Assembly: GCA_003868215.1 (NCBI GenBank)
Contig: QWDQ01000042.1
Location: 62,001 to 126,000 of the forward strand
Direction of reading: 5' to 3'
From: Pseudophaeomoniella oleicola
Taxonomy: Eukaryota; Ascomycota; Eurotiomycetes; Phaeomoniellales; Phaeomoniellaceae
Length of the DNA stretch: 64,000 nt
A model generated the notes under the pieces. That model worked only from the letters and a program-made list of their open reading frames with translations. It was not told the DNA's origin and did no database searches. A program made the position numbers and the translations under genes. This document shows, in pieces, positions 43,898 through 55,393 of this stretch; position 1 is the first letter of the stretch, and each line of letters starts with the position of its first letter.

Positions 43898-44890
43898 ATA
43901 TAGGTGTTTGTTGTGGGCATTGATGTATGATAGATACCCCGAGCCATCTCATGTGCTCAAGTTGAACGAAGCTGTTCGAACCCGTGTCCTGGTGCTATTT
44001 CCAATGTAGCTAGATTATCTGCTACGTTCTGCGTGACCAACAGAGCAAGTGAATATCCCGAAGCAAGCTTCATAGATACTGAACGGTGAATGCAATGGCG
44101 TTCCGATGGAATCTTTTGGACTGCTTATGACTGAAACACTACACCATATACCTATGCTATACGTAGTAGGTTAATCCTCACTCTGGACCGAGGTAATTAC
44201 TATCTAAACTCGGTCGTGCGGTCGTGACTATTAATATTCTATGGCAAATGTTTTTGAGCACCGACGATGTATCCCACATGGTTATGCCCAGACCGCCTTA
44301 CCGAGTTGAGTGGCTACTTAACCAATTGGGACATTTGTTCTGACTTAACTTTACCAATAATTTATATATTAAAATCCCTTCAAGAATCATGTCATGACCT
44401 TTCAATTCGGTAATAGATCAGGACAATGCACCAAAGTCATCAACCCACAGTTTCCTATATTCTACACACAATACAACAGTATTCTCATAGCGAGAGAGAC
44501 CTGGTAACTAACGGGGTTCGCGGATGTATAGGTTCCGGATCATCCGTGGTCGGAGCCACATTGAAAGAGAGATCTTGTTTTTTACTTTCTCTTGTGGATC
44601 ATCCTATTGATTGATTTATCTTTGGGCTTTCACATGTCAGTCGTTCTCATATACGTAGTATTTGTTTCATGCTCTTCATATATGAGTGGGACCTCGATTC
44701 TTTCTTCATCTGCGGGCATTTGCAACGAACTCCATTCAATTGGATATCCCAGGCCAGGCATATACGGTGATAAATCCTCTGAGGACCTCACCATAGGAAC
44801 GCCTCTTTCCCAAAGCATCCCTCCGGAAGCATTTTAGCTCTCTCAGGTATAAGGCCAGCAACAGATGTAACAAGCACACCAATCTAGGAA
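43898..44890. other. Intergenic region POP1-EHT1
   Basis: About 990 bp holding the POP1 3' end and the EHT1 promoter. A 62-codon minus-strand ORF (44630-44818) has gene-like codons and an acidic product but no recognised family; see findings. TACGTAGTA words occur near 44162 and 44655. Confidence 0.55.
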
Positions 44891-46931
44891 ATGACCTTTC
44901 ACACGCCAATTACTCTTGACCAACTAATTGCCTGGCCAACCTTCCTCATCTCACTCCCACTCATCCTCCTCCCACCGATCTTCCTGATGACCATCCCTTC
45001 AGTACTTCTCCGTCCTATTCGCCGCATCCTTGGCCATGCTACAACCACTTACCATCACTCTCCCGATGGCACCGTCAATCTCAACCTTCGCCAATCCTCC
45101 GCCGACCCATCATTGACGTCCTCAGGCACCGAGAGCCATCCGGTGCCTTTCACAACCTTCGTATCCTCCCTGATGCCCTCGTGCAACCTCAGCCCATTCC
45201 TCTTCAACGGCCACCTCCAGACGATCTGGACCGCCTTCAAACCCAGCGACAGCGTACCCGTCTACTACAAACGCCGAATCTTCGAACAGTCTGATCCAGG
45301 CTACGCTGGGACATTCGCCGTCGACTTCGTCGTGCACGACCCTTTCCCCGCTGACGCCCCAGATCACGACGCCGGCCTTCCCGAACGCACCAAATACTTC
45401 ACCGACAAAGAATGGGCCGAGGACATGGAACCCGGCAGCGCCGACCAACGGCCCATGCTCGTGCTCCTCCACGGTCTCAGCGGCGGCAGCCACGAGATCT
45501 ACCTGCGAGAAGTCCTCAAACCCCTCATAGATGATCACAGATCCCTTCCCTGGGAAGCCTGCGTGGTCACCTCTCGTGGCTGCGCTGGCTCTAATATCTC
45601 CACCAACATCCTCTACAACGCCCGCGCGACCTGGGACACCCGCATGCTCATCTCCTGGCTGCGCGAAAAGTATCCGAACCGTCCCCTCTTCGGAATCGGC
45701 TTCAGTCTCGGCGCAAACATCCTCGGTAACGTAAGTTTTCTTTTCTCTCCTTTCTTCCTCGTCACCACTGTTTTCTATCACAACAACAACAACAACGAAA
45801 CAAAACCCAAGCGAAAAAAGGGAAAGAAAAAAAAAATCGCCCATACTAACGCGCGGACCCTAAATAAATAGTACCTCGGCGAAGAAGGATCATCCTGTCC
45901 CCTCAAAGCCGCCCTACTCGTCTCGAGCCCGTTCAACCTCGAGGCGGCCAGTCTGGGCCTGCAGAGTTCGTGGGTCGGGCTGCAGGTGTATTCCAAGGTG
46001 ATGGCGAAGAACATGAGGGGTTTGATTGAGAGGTATGTATGCGCAAATTTCTATGACGATTGTATATTTTATGTGTATGTGTGAGACAATGAAAGAAGGC
46101 TAATGAATGGATCGGAAATGTAGACACGTCAAGGAAATTACCAAGAATACAAAGATCGATATTGAAGCCGTGAGGAACATAACGTATCTTCATGAATTCG
46201 ACAGGTAAGTCATTGATATCTATCTGGGGTAGTAGCTAGTATTTCCACTCTCCCACGCTCCGAGAGGCCAACGAGTCCTCCTCCGGATGCTGGAGGAATG
46301 GAGAGAGAGGGAGAGAGGATGCTATTTGGACATGGGCTAACGTGTGGATATAGAGCTATCCAGTGCCCAACGTGGGGTTATCCGACTGAAGGAGCATATT
46401 ATCGCGATGCATCCTCGACAGACGCCCTGATGGCTATCAGGATACCGTTCCTTTGCATCTCCGCGCTTGATGATCCGGTTCGTCAGACCCCATTCCCTCC
46501 CCTACTCAAGTGGCCTCTATTTTGACCCGACTGAATAAGTCTCCGAATACTGATGTATCAATAGATTTCCGTACGTCAAGCTCTTCCGTTTGAGGAGATC
46601 AAAACCACTCCCTATGGTGTCTTGTGCACCACTTCGCTCGGAGGACATCTGAGTTGGTTCCAGCTCGGCGGAGGACGTTGGTTCGCTAAAGTGGTAAGAC
46701 GCATTGCAGTTGTGTACCAGAAGACGCGTGACAGCAGCTGATACATTCCCCCAGGCCACATCATTTTTCCAGGCTCTCGCCAATCAACTCGATTTCGACC
46801 ATCCTTTCCAAGTGCCTTCTCAGGAACCCGTGGACGCTTCGGAGGGAGATCCATGGATATCCAGATTCGATCCAATGCGAAGGAAGATGTTTAGAAGGGC
46901 AATGGCTGATCAGGGCAGTCATAGAGCATAA
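44891..46931 (+). CDS. EHT1: Alpha/beta hydrolase, EHT1/EEB1 type
   Basis: Medium-chain acyl ester synthase/esterase family (AB hydrolase 4 type) found on lipid droplets and membranes. Six exons: 44891-45730, 45872-46032, 46124-46204, 46354-46477, 46565-46693 and 46755-46931, 503 aa. An N-terminal hydrophobic helix (TFLISLPLILLPPIFLMTI) suggests membrane anchoring. FNGHLQTIWTA and VLLHGLSGGSHEIY (oxyanion region) precede the nucleophile elbow G270-F-S272-L-G274. Asp in ALDDP (about 400) and His in GGHLSW (about 430) complete the triad, each in a different exon. NMRGLIERH, TYLHEFDR and WGYPTEGAYYRDAS are family blocks that confirm junctions 2-4. The first intron (141 nt) reads through for 46 codons, which could mislead gene finders. 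Confidence 0.92.
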
Positions 46932-47000
46932 TAGACCGGCATAGAGACTCATTGACACCATAGACATAAGACGATAGAGCGTGCACTCGTCGGAGTATAA

Positions 47001-47743
47001 TCATGCAAACGAGACTCGTTTCTTCCCACTCTTAGCCTTTGGCGAAGCCTTCGGTTCCTCCACAGCACTTTCACTGTTGTTTTTGGATTTATTCTTGCGC
47101 TTCAAAGATTCCTTCGTAGCTTCCTGTATGCCCAGATTAGTAAACCCGCAGGCAACGGAATTTGCACTACACAACAGGAAACATACAAATTTCGATTTCT
47201 TTTCGTACTGACGCGCTTCCATCTCCTTCCTCTTCGCCTCCCGGATCTCTTCCATCTGTCGCGCTTTCATGATCTTGGACTCGATTTGTCCCTCCTTCTC
47301 GGCATTCACCATCGCCAGGATCGTCATCATGCTTTCCTGTAAGGTTGAAACGAAATCAGTACCAGGACCTTTTTCTTCGCTTTCGGGCCACCAGAGCTGC
47401 TGCCACCGTCCGTCCGTCCCCCATCTGCTTGACTCACCTGATCATCGACAAAGACTTTGTCCTTCTTCTTTCCCCGCGGCTTCTGCACGCCCGCTGGAGT
47501 GATCATGTTTAGCGTGGGTAACCCGAGCTCTTTGTCGGAGTAGACCCTCGTCTTCTTGCTTTTCTTTTTCTTCTCGATCGGGGCTGCATGGGTACCCGGT
47601 CGCTTCTTGACTTCCTTTGGAGGAGGTCTGGGACCGCCGGTCTTTTTGAACCCAGAGGATGATGATGGTTTAGATGAGCGATTGGATCTGGAAGAGGTCA
47701 ATTTGGGGCTTTTGATGTTCTTGCCGGATTTGACGGGAGCCAT
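47001..47743 (-). CDS. LOC1: 60S ribosome biogenesis and mRNA localisation protein Loc1
   Basis: Nucleolar RNA-binding protein needed for 60S assembly and, in yeast, ASH1 mRNA localisation. Three exons: 47743-47438, 47336-47187 and 47123-47001, 192 aa. Introns are 101 nt (GTGAGT) and 63 nt (GTATGT, TACTAAT branch site). Exon 1 is a basic, Ser/Lys-rich stretch ending [18 protein letters not shown] and [12 protein letters not shown]; exon 2 gives [20 protein letters not shown] and [20 protein letters not shown], the conserved coiled-coil; exon 3 ends [10 protein letters not shown], as in other filamentous fungi. All three exon edges fall where the family is continuous. It lies 69 bp from the 3' end of EHT1, converging with it. 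Confidence 0.92.
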
Positions 47744-48040
47744 GATTCTAGAGATGTCGAAGATTTGTAACAAATGCCACGATAGTTGCCTCTCTATGTA
47801 AGTCTCGTGTCAAAAAGAAGGTACGTATCTAGCTTCGATACAACAATAATCGATCAAAATAATTTGGCGGCAGAATTCCTGATAGGCGGGTTTACCGGTA
47901 GGGCGGTGACCGCAACATCCGCGGAGCTGCCGCCCCGGCGGATACAGTAATTAGCTTCTCCAACATCACCAACTTCACGAGGTATCTCGGATGACATTGG
48001 CCTGTCACATCGAAATCACACCGGCATACCAGACATCAAG

Positions 48041-48700
48041 ATGAAGCCGACCGTGCCAAGATGCGTCATCAATCCGACGTATTTGGCGCAGCAGACGCGC
48101 ACATGTGAGTTATCGCCCATGTCGTCCATACGGGAAGGAAATCCAGAAGTCCATTGGGATGCTAATTTGATTCAATCTGTAGCTAAGAATTGGGACGATG
48201 CGAAGAACAGGGTGCGCAAGTCATACAGGGAATGGCTCAGAGCTGTAAGGACTTCCTCTCCCCTGTTTTGATATTCTTGTCTCTTGATTTTGAGTCAACG
48301 CTAACCCGCGAGCTGTCAAAGTCACCTGAGATCCAAACAATGTACTCTTTGAACATGCCCGTCTCGGCGATCCGAACGAAAGTCCGCGAACAGTTTGAGC
48401 GACACCGATACGTCAATCAGTTGAAGGTGGTGGACGTCTTGTTGTTCCAGAGCCATGCTGAATTCCAGGTATGACCATTGGTGGTGATAGGGATGCTGGG
48501 TTCGGGATGCGGGCGGCTGACGAGGGCAAATAGGAAACGTTGAACTACTGGAAACAATTGTCACACGTTATGAAGTACTTCAGGAAGGAAGAAGATGCAT
48601 CAGCGAAACTCCCAAACAATTTCATTTCAGGTTTCCTGGAGGTAGGGCAAACACACTCGAGGGTGAGCATTTTACTAACATTGAACAGGGAAGGAATTAG
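48041..48700 (+). CDS. nuo-14.8: Complex I LYR subunit NDUFA6 (B14)
   Basis: Accessory subunit of mitochondrial NADH:ubiquinone oxidoreductase that carries the acyl-carrier protein through its LYR fold. Five exons: 48041-48104, 48183-48244, 48322-48468, 48534-48641 and 48689-48700, 130 aa. The last exon is only 12 nt and encodes G-R-N-stop, completing the conserved end FLEGRN. Blocks: SYREWLRA (LYR-type), SPEIQTMYSLNMPVSAIRTK, FERHRYVNQLKVVDVLLF, ETLNYWKQLSHVMKYF and AKLPNNFISGFLE. Human NDUFA6 is 128 aa. The CAAAG acceptor before exon 3 is weak in its upstream pyrimidines, but the frame and conservation demand it. It converges with RPC19. Confidence 0.94.
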
Positions 48701-48836
48701 AAACGATGCATTTTCTTTATGTTTTTGATGGAGGCAGATAACTGTATATAATGAGAAAAAGAAGGCCTCTAATGGATTCCAAAAACACTCAAAACTCTAT
48801 CTTTCCTTTTCCCAATACGCCGAAACCCAGGGGTAT

Positions 48837-49490
48837 CTAAGAAGACTGTTGTGCTTCGAAACTGTCTCTCGCTTCAGTAAATTTATCTGTCACAGCGTCA
48901 CATGCTTCCATCAAATCACTCAGGCCTTTCTCCAATGCCTCATAAGCACTATAGTCGTCTATGCGAAGATCAGCAACGAGTCCCAACGAGTATTCCAGAT
49001 GATCGGAATACGTCAGTGGAGATCACTTACCATAGGTCTGTATCCGAACATTCATATATGGCTCTGAAGGATGGGGTATCACGTATCCACAAAACTCGAC
49101 CTTCGGGCTGATAACAGTTCTGAGTCAGCCAGGTTCGATCCGGTATGAAGGGGGATCAAGAAGAGCACTCTCTTCGGTAGAACACATACTTTTTCATGAT
49201 GATGTATCTGAGAGCGTTTCCCAGCGTGTGGTCTTCTGCCTCTATCTGAAACGATGCCGCCGTATCTGTTGAACCGGGTAGCTAGAGGTGAGAGGGATGG
49301 ATTAGTCCTGGGATGAATGTAGGAAGGTAGATTTCGTATGTATGCGTTAGGAAGCCCAGGATGATTGAGTTGCATGCACGTTGTCGTACACCGTTCATTT
49401 TCATGCCAAGAATTGAAGACAGACACTTACAATCACCAGACGTTGGTGCTGGTCCTCGAAGTCAACATCCTCCATCGTCTCTTCTGCCAT
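48837..49490 (-). CDS. RPC19: RNA polymerase I/III subunit AC19
   Basis: Alpha-like assembly subunit shared by RNA polymerases I and III, partner of AC40. Four exons: 49490-49431, 49281-49190, 49107-49031 and 48958-48837, 116 aa. Exon 2 carries FQIEAEDHTLGNALRYIIMK, the hallmark of the family; the next junction rebuilds NPKVEFCGYVIPHPSEP, then MNVRIQTYDDYSAYEALEKG, LSDLMEACDAVTDKF. The last two acceptors (ATCAG at 49108 and CATAG at 48959) each have a nearby rival AG; the chosen ones keep the conserved residues. Yeast AC19 is 142 aa with a longer N-terminus, so the compact size is normal for filamentous fungi. Confidence 0.93.
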
Positions 49491-52400
49491 TTTTCAACTG
49501 CGAATCAATTCTTGACTATTCAAGTGTAAAAATAAAAAGCGGAAGGCACCTGTGGTTATTGTTACAGCCGCTTGCGTAGTCTTGTCGTTCGTGTGCCGTT
49601 CAACTTTGAGAGGCTTTTGATAACACTTCGCTAGGAGAAATTTTTGCTACAAGCCCTACCTTATCTGCCATTGGCTCTTAACCCCCAAGACTTTCCCCGC
49701 AAAGATAATTCTTGCGCTCTCACACTTTCCTCGAGCGTGCAGTCTTTGGACTCCATCGTCATTATCAAAAGTCAACAGGCCTGATGGTATGATTGCAAAA
49801 TCTCGTAACCACGAAACTGATACACTTGCCGTACCGTTAGTTGTCGATTTCTGTATCGGTAATTTTTTATTTGATATTGGTAAGGTATGATGCAGCCTCT
49901 TCGCGAGGTGTGGTTGTATACAAAGGCCTAATGCCCAACGGATGACGGGGACAAGACTCCATGTTCCCAATTGGGGAACTTGTATGTATATAAGTTTCTC
50001 CCTTCAGGAAGAAGAATCGCACATGCCTGATGTTACCTCGGGAGGGGGGTTTGGCGCGCGGTAATATTGACTGAGCTGGCATTAGGGGAAGGATAGATTC
50101 GGATACTACCCTGATTGCTTGGGTGTCAGTGACAGGCAGTAAAAGATGCACGATTACGGACCAACACCCTGAATAGGTCTGCCGTGCCACAAAGATGCAT
50201 TGACCGTCATGCGATTGGATAAGAAACCGGAGACACAGTTCATGTGGCTTGCATCGAAGTGATTCCAAGGTCACTGTCTCGAACGCTGACCGAGAGTAGA
50301 AATCTGTAAGAGGAATGCCTCGGGTAGTTCTTCCACCTCGTTTCCAATACATATTACATAGTGCGTAGACAAACTACCTCCTCAGAAGCTTGGGCGTGAC
50401 CACGGTGCAGTGCTGCGAAGTTCTCATCGCATCGACCTTGAACACAAGGTCAGAGTCAGCAACTCAGCCCTGCTGCAGGAGAGGATTTGGATCATGATTT
50501 GCAGGAGAGGGACAGGCTTGCTTGACGACTCACGAATGCTGAGGGTTCGGCGTTTCATAGCCGCCGTGAAAGTCGATAGTCTGGTTTTAGAGGGGTAAGC
50601 TGGAGCAGGGGTCGGAAACCTTGGCGGATCGAGTGGTACATATTCGAAACATTATGAGACCATAGTTCAGCCGACTCGACATCCTTTTCCCCTTCGAGTC
50701 TGTGTTGCGAGACTGAGGGACGAACGGTGAAAGCGATCGTCGGGAGATAATTGGAATTGGAATTGGTATTGGAATTCAGTAACTTATTACACAGGAACAA
50801 GCACGGTCGTACTATCTGGAAGCTTGCGAATCGCTGACGTTGTAGCCTCCATCCATATTCATAAAACACACGTAGTAATTAGTAGGCGTTGAGCGCTATG
50901 GCCCGATAGAACCGGCTCTTTGGGAATGGCGGCGTTGAAACATCCCCCGACTAAAAGGGCATTATTGGCAGTGTATTATGATCGACAGGATTGACCCTGC
51001 CGTCACGTTTCAATTAATACCAAAGCGGTACGGCGGCTGATTGATTATCCTCTAAACTCACGGACCATGGATCAGTGGAGGGATTAATAAGAAACGATGG
51101 GCAACATTACCCCTACAGCCTCGACAGCCTAGGTGTATTATGCTACTATGCTACTGTACGTGGTAAAGGTCTTGCCCCATCGAGGGACACTAATGTCAGC
51201 TGCTATGATAAAAATTGATTGCAAGTATCATGGTAAATTGCAAAGAGCAGGGCCTTCTGAGCGCAGTGAATTTGGTCCAAACCATCGGGGGTGGTGGTTG
51301 CTTTCCAATCCAATATAATCGAGGGCAACGCTCAGGCTATCACTGTTGCCGAGTGAACTAGAGTCGTTGCGAGAGATGTTTGTAAGTCGATCACGAGAAA
51401 CGGCTCGGAAGTTGAAACACGACAGTGCGAAGTAGGTACATATACCACTGGAAAAGATGATACACAGCCGTGCAGGCAGAAGCCAAATCGAGAACGTCGG
51501 TAGCGAAGGGCAGTTGAGAGCATACCATACAAAAGCATCATCAGCCTACTTTCTATGTGTATGTATACCGTACATACATATGCATATTCTCTCACCCGAG
51601 TCTGTCGAGGTGCATGGCTCTGCTGACCGAAAGGAGGAACGGCACGAGAATGAGATGGGAAGGTATTGATAGGGAATAGAGTCAGGCTGCTGCACCGTCT
51701 CGTCGCAATTGTGTCACGTTGGTTGGAAAGTTGGCGATAGTCTCAAGAAGTATTGGACGGCAAGGAAAGTGATTGGTTTGACACGGGCATGGTTAGTTAC
51801 GGTAGAAGCAACTTTCACTCGGCAATACCGAATACTTGCCCATACAATAGATACGTTCTTACCTCTAATGGAGGTCTTGTGTGTTGACAGCTCGGTAGGT
51901 ATGATTGTGCTTTAACTGAGGGAAGCCAACCAGTGGCAACCTGAGAACCTCAGATAATTTGATCGCCCGCAACACGAGCTAATCATCAAAACCCCTGGTT
52001 CTCCATCTCGCTTGCTTGCTCGCTTGTTGTCAAATGATGGAATGATTTTCCAGAGATTGTTGGGTACAAAATCCCCGAACGTGCAGGAAAATGAGGTTGG
52101 ATCCATGCCTGCTACGAAGCACATGGGAGGCAGAAGTGTCTATGAAATGTCTAGGCATCCTACTCTAGGTAAGTCACCTCCCAGCGGTAGGTAAGTTAGG
52201 TGAATCTGAGTACAGTGCAGGGTAACTAGGTAGGCTGGGAGGCATCAACTCCCTAAATGAGGGACTGCTTCCAAGTAAAGTCGGCTGTCTCAGGAGAGTG
52301 GAGTTTAGCCCACTTAGATTGTCACAGGATTCTCCCGCAATAACCTCACAGTGCCACTTGATAGGCAAGCGACGATAATATAAGAATTAATCTATCGTAG

Positions 52401-53162
52401 CATGGTCAGCAGGCGTTACTATGAGAATATTATCTTCAACTTGAGATCCATCGTGCGTCTCACCAGTGTAAACTACAAAACTACCATGTCGGATAGTCAA
52501 CTCGTTTACCCTAGTAGTAAGGTCCGTTCAGGGCTGAATATCCAAAGATCAGATACCTTAGGTACCGGGTGCCATTACCTGTATTTACTATACGATTAGG
52601 CGATTAGGTGCCCTGAACAGTGCACAGTATGGGGAGGTGAGAGGGGCGGTGAAAGTTCATTACACGCGTTTGTGACACGTACCAGGGCCCTTGCTTCTTC
52701 GATTCTTTGCTCTTTAGCTAATTATATCGCAGCCCTCCCGCCCTCTTCATCCACCCCCCATCATCTTCAATATTTCAAACCAAACCGATACTGTCTGATC
52801 TTTCTCCTCCCACTTCCTCCGCTCGTCCCTCTCAAGATTTTTTCTTGACGAGAAGCAATTCGACTTCTGCTTGCTTTGCGATTACTAGAATCTGGTCTTT
52901 GGACCCTCAACGCTCGTTGTCGCAAGAGTGCATACCGGGAATTTCACTCTTGGGTAAGGTGACTGAGGACATTGGCTTGTTCTGGTTATCGTCGATCCTC
53001 CTGTAGCAGGCACTCTTTCTTTTTAGTGGCATTCACAAAAAAGCCATCCCTCGCTGCAGAAGCACTCCACCGCATTCCCCAAGGGAATAAAGGTCGCCCA
53101 ACTTGGGGTGTACCAGAGAAAAGGGTCATCTTCACGCTTGATCACTTTTCATTTTCATAACT
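49491..53162. other. Gene-poor region RPC19-disordered protein
   Basis: 3.7 kb with no supported gene on either strand. It contains a TTGGAA-type 6-bp tandem repeat (50751-50775), TAGGTAAGTTAGG and CTAGGTAGG words near 52190-52235, with the 8-bp inverted pair CTCCCAGC/GCTGGGAG around them. The last 400 bp are CT-rich, as at a fungal transcription start, and probably form the 5' leader of the gene at 53163. Confidence 0.55.
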
Positions 53163-54573
53163 ATGTCGGCGGCAGTAGCATCAGCCGGCACAACACCGTT
53201 TCCCCCTCTGGACCGTGAGATGAGCTCCAAAAGTTACCCAACCCTGGCTCCCTCTACACACCGAACATCCTCTGAAAGGATCGAGCAGCGGCCAGTGAGC
53301 AAGTCACCACCCGTTACCATCTCGACCACCAATGCCGTGCAGAAGTCTCCGGCTGAGGACAAGCGCTCCCCGAATTCGTACGTTTGCCACATAAATCGCG
53401 AGTGAAAGCGCACGATACTAATGGCTTTGTAGTCAGCGCAGTGCACCGCACCCTCCCAAGATCATTGTGAAGAAAGAGCCGCCGTCATCACCTAATCTAT
53501 CAACAGGCCGACACCGCCCTCGAAAATTAGATCTTTCTACGAATATTCCTCCAAGTTCAGGACCAGATGCGCGCCCTTCGGCGGGCCCTCGTACGGCAGG
53601 TGGTTCATTGGCAATGCATGATGTCGGCCTCGCGTGCCTGTCGCCAGGATTCCAAACTCAAGATCCTGCCATGAAGGAACAGCTTCAGCGGAGCATGTCA
53701 GTTCGTGATCAGCAGAGATCTATTATTGAAGCACGGCTGCAGAAAACTGCAAAGGGCGACGGTCCAGATGGAATAAAGCCATCTGAATCTGCCCATCCCT
53801 TCGGTCCTCCAAAAGCTCCCGTCGGAGGCAAGAAACGTGCTCCGCCAGCCGGCCTGTCAATCGTACCACCATCAGCACAACAATTTGCAAGTGAAAGAGT
53901 AATTCAATCAGCCCCCCTGCACCAGACATTCACGGGGCGCCACGATCCTCCACCAATGACTAGACACTTAATCAACCAGCAATCGTCTCTCGCTCAAAGT
54001 TCGCATATTCATCATGTTCCTGCTATCCAAACGAATAACAAACTGCCACCCATTTCAGATGTATTTGGATCTGAGACTCTAACACCACACAATAGACAGG
54101 CGTATCAACACCCCGGATCCGCATCAGAGTCCTCACATTCAAACTCGCGGCCCCCTTTCCCTTCTCCTGGGTTGCCTCATGCTGGAAGCTCATACGCGCA
54201 GTCTCGCTCCCGCGAATACCGGTCTGCCGAGGACGCAGTTCATGAAATGACGGGGGGTCGTGAAGACCTAGTTCCTCGTATTGTCCACTACGGAGGTCAT
54301 CAACCACCAACTCCCCCTTCTCCACTCAATGGAGCAGGCCTCACTCCTCAGAAATATACTAGTCAACCGACCCACGCGACCACATCCGCTGCCGGCCGAA
54401 GGAGAACTAGGAACGAATACGAAGGCGACAGCAGCCCACCTTTGCGAGATGGACGTGAGCACCGCCCAACTGGTCCTTTTGGTGCTGGTCGCGACAGCCC
54501 GGAGGCTCAGAGGAGAAAGAAGGACGAGTTTTTAAGCTTGTGCTCAAAAGCGTGGGACCTTTTCCACAACTGA
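53163..54573 (+). CDS. Unrecognised disordered fungal protein
   Basis: Two exons, 53163-53377 and 53433-54573, give 451 aa; the 55-nt intron has GTACGT, a TACTAAT branch site and TAG. The product is rich in Ser, Pro, Arg and His throughout, with no folded domain that I recognise. More ordered-looking parts are MKEQLQRSMSVRDQQRSIIE (about 130-155), KLPPISDVFGSE, SAEDAVHEMTGGREDLVPRI and the C-terminal RRKKDEFLSLCSKAWDLFHN, which looks like a short amphipathic helix and may be a conserved interaction motif. Codon use and splice signals are normal for the window, and a long CT-rich leader precedes the ATG. A nuclear regulatory role is possible from composition only. Confidence 0.7.
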
Positions 54574-55393
54574 TTGCGCAATTGTACGATTTTCTCAAAC
54601 CAGCCAGCATTGTACATTTCTAATGGAGACGACACTTAATATTGCGCCTCGTCGACATTTTCATGGGATATCTCCCAATGCTTTTCCAATTTTTCCCACG
54701 AAGAGTACCATAGCAGCATTGTTCGAGTTTTGATCTTCTTCAACTGTCAAGGGTCCTCAGGGGCTAGTTTGGGTAATTGTATGCAAGGAGTGCAGGAGTT
54801 GTGTTTGGTGTGCATGTGCAGGGATTACTTGGCTCCATTGGGATATGTGAGATATATTCTAGTTGTACGTGAGTGCGTTGGGGATATAATGTTTTATGAC
54901 CTCTGGGGTTGCCGGGTGGACATGATATCTTGGGAAACAGGACGATTGAGAATATCAGTTGTCGATGAATCGGCCGGGAAATTGACTTGCTATCTACTAC
55001 ATTCTTCTTCCTACTTCAGTTGCCCTCTCTCTTGGTACTTTAAAGAAAAGGCGTGAAAGAGCCTTAGTTTCTCTTGCGATGACGTGTTTACCGTTCCCTC
55101 GTAATCATCTTGACTGATCCGGGTTCCTTGTCCAATCGTCTCATTCGATATCAGCCCATCAAGATCGATCCCCCGCGTGCTACCAGCGGTGATCTTGTCT
55201 CCATGATCGTAAAATGTAAACGTGTATGCGCGGTGTCTCGAATGATGCTATGCTGTGATATCTGTGCAATCGAGGTGTATAACTTGACTGACGATCTGCT
55301 TTCTCGCGAGATATGGATAGGTGATGAAGAAATGCGGTGTATGGTTTAAGAGGTGGAGTGGGAGTTGGGGTTGGGTTGTTGTGAAATACTTCA
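54574..55393. other. Convergent intergenic region before RRP36
   Basis: 820 bp between converging genes, holding both 3' UTRs. ORFs at 54730-55056 and 55110-55349 have no support. Confidence 0.6.

Noticed and set aside
43970-43990. GTTCGAACC-like word resembling a tRNA T-loop
   Set aside because: Flanks do not pair as a T stem, and no acceptor stem or anticodon arm can be formed around it.
45122-45844. 240-codon minus-strand ORF
   Set aside because: Antisense shadow of EHT1 exon 1 and its first intron.
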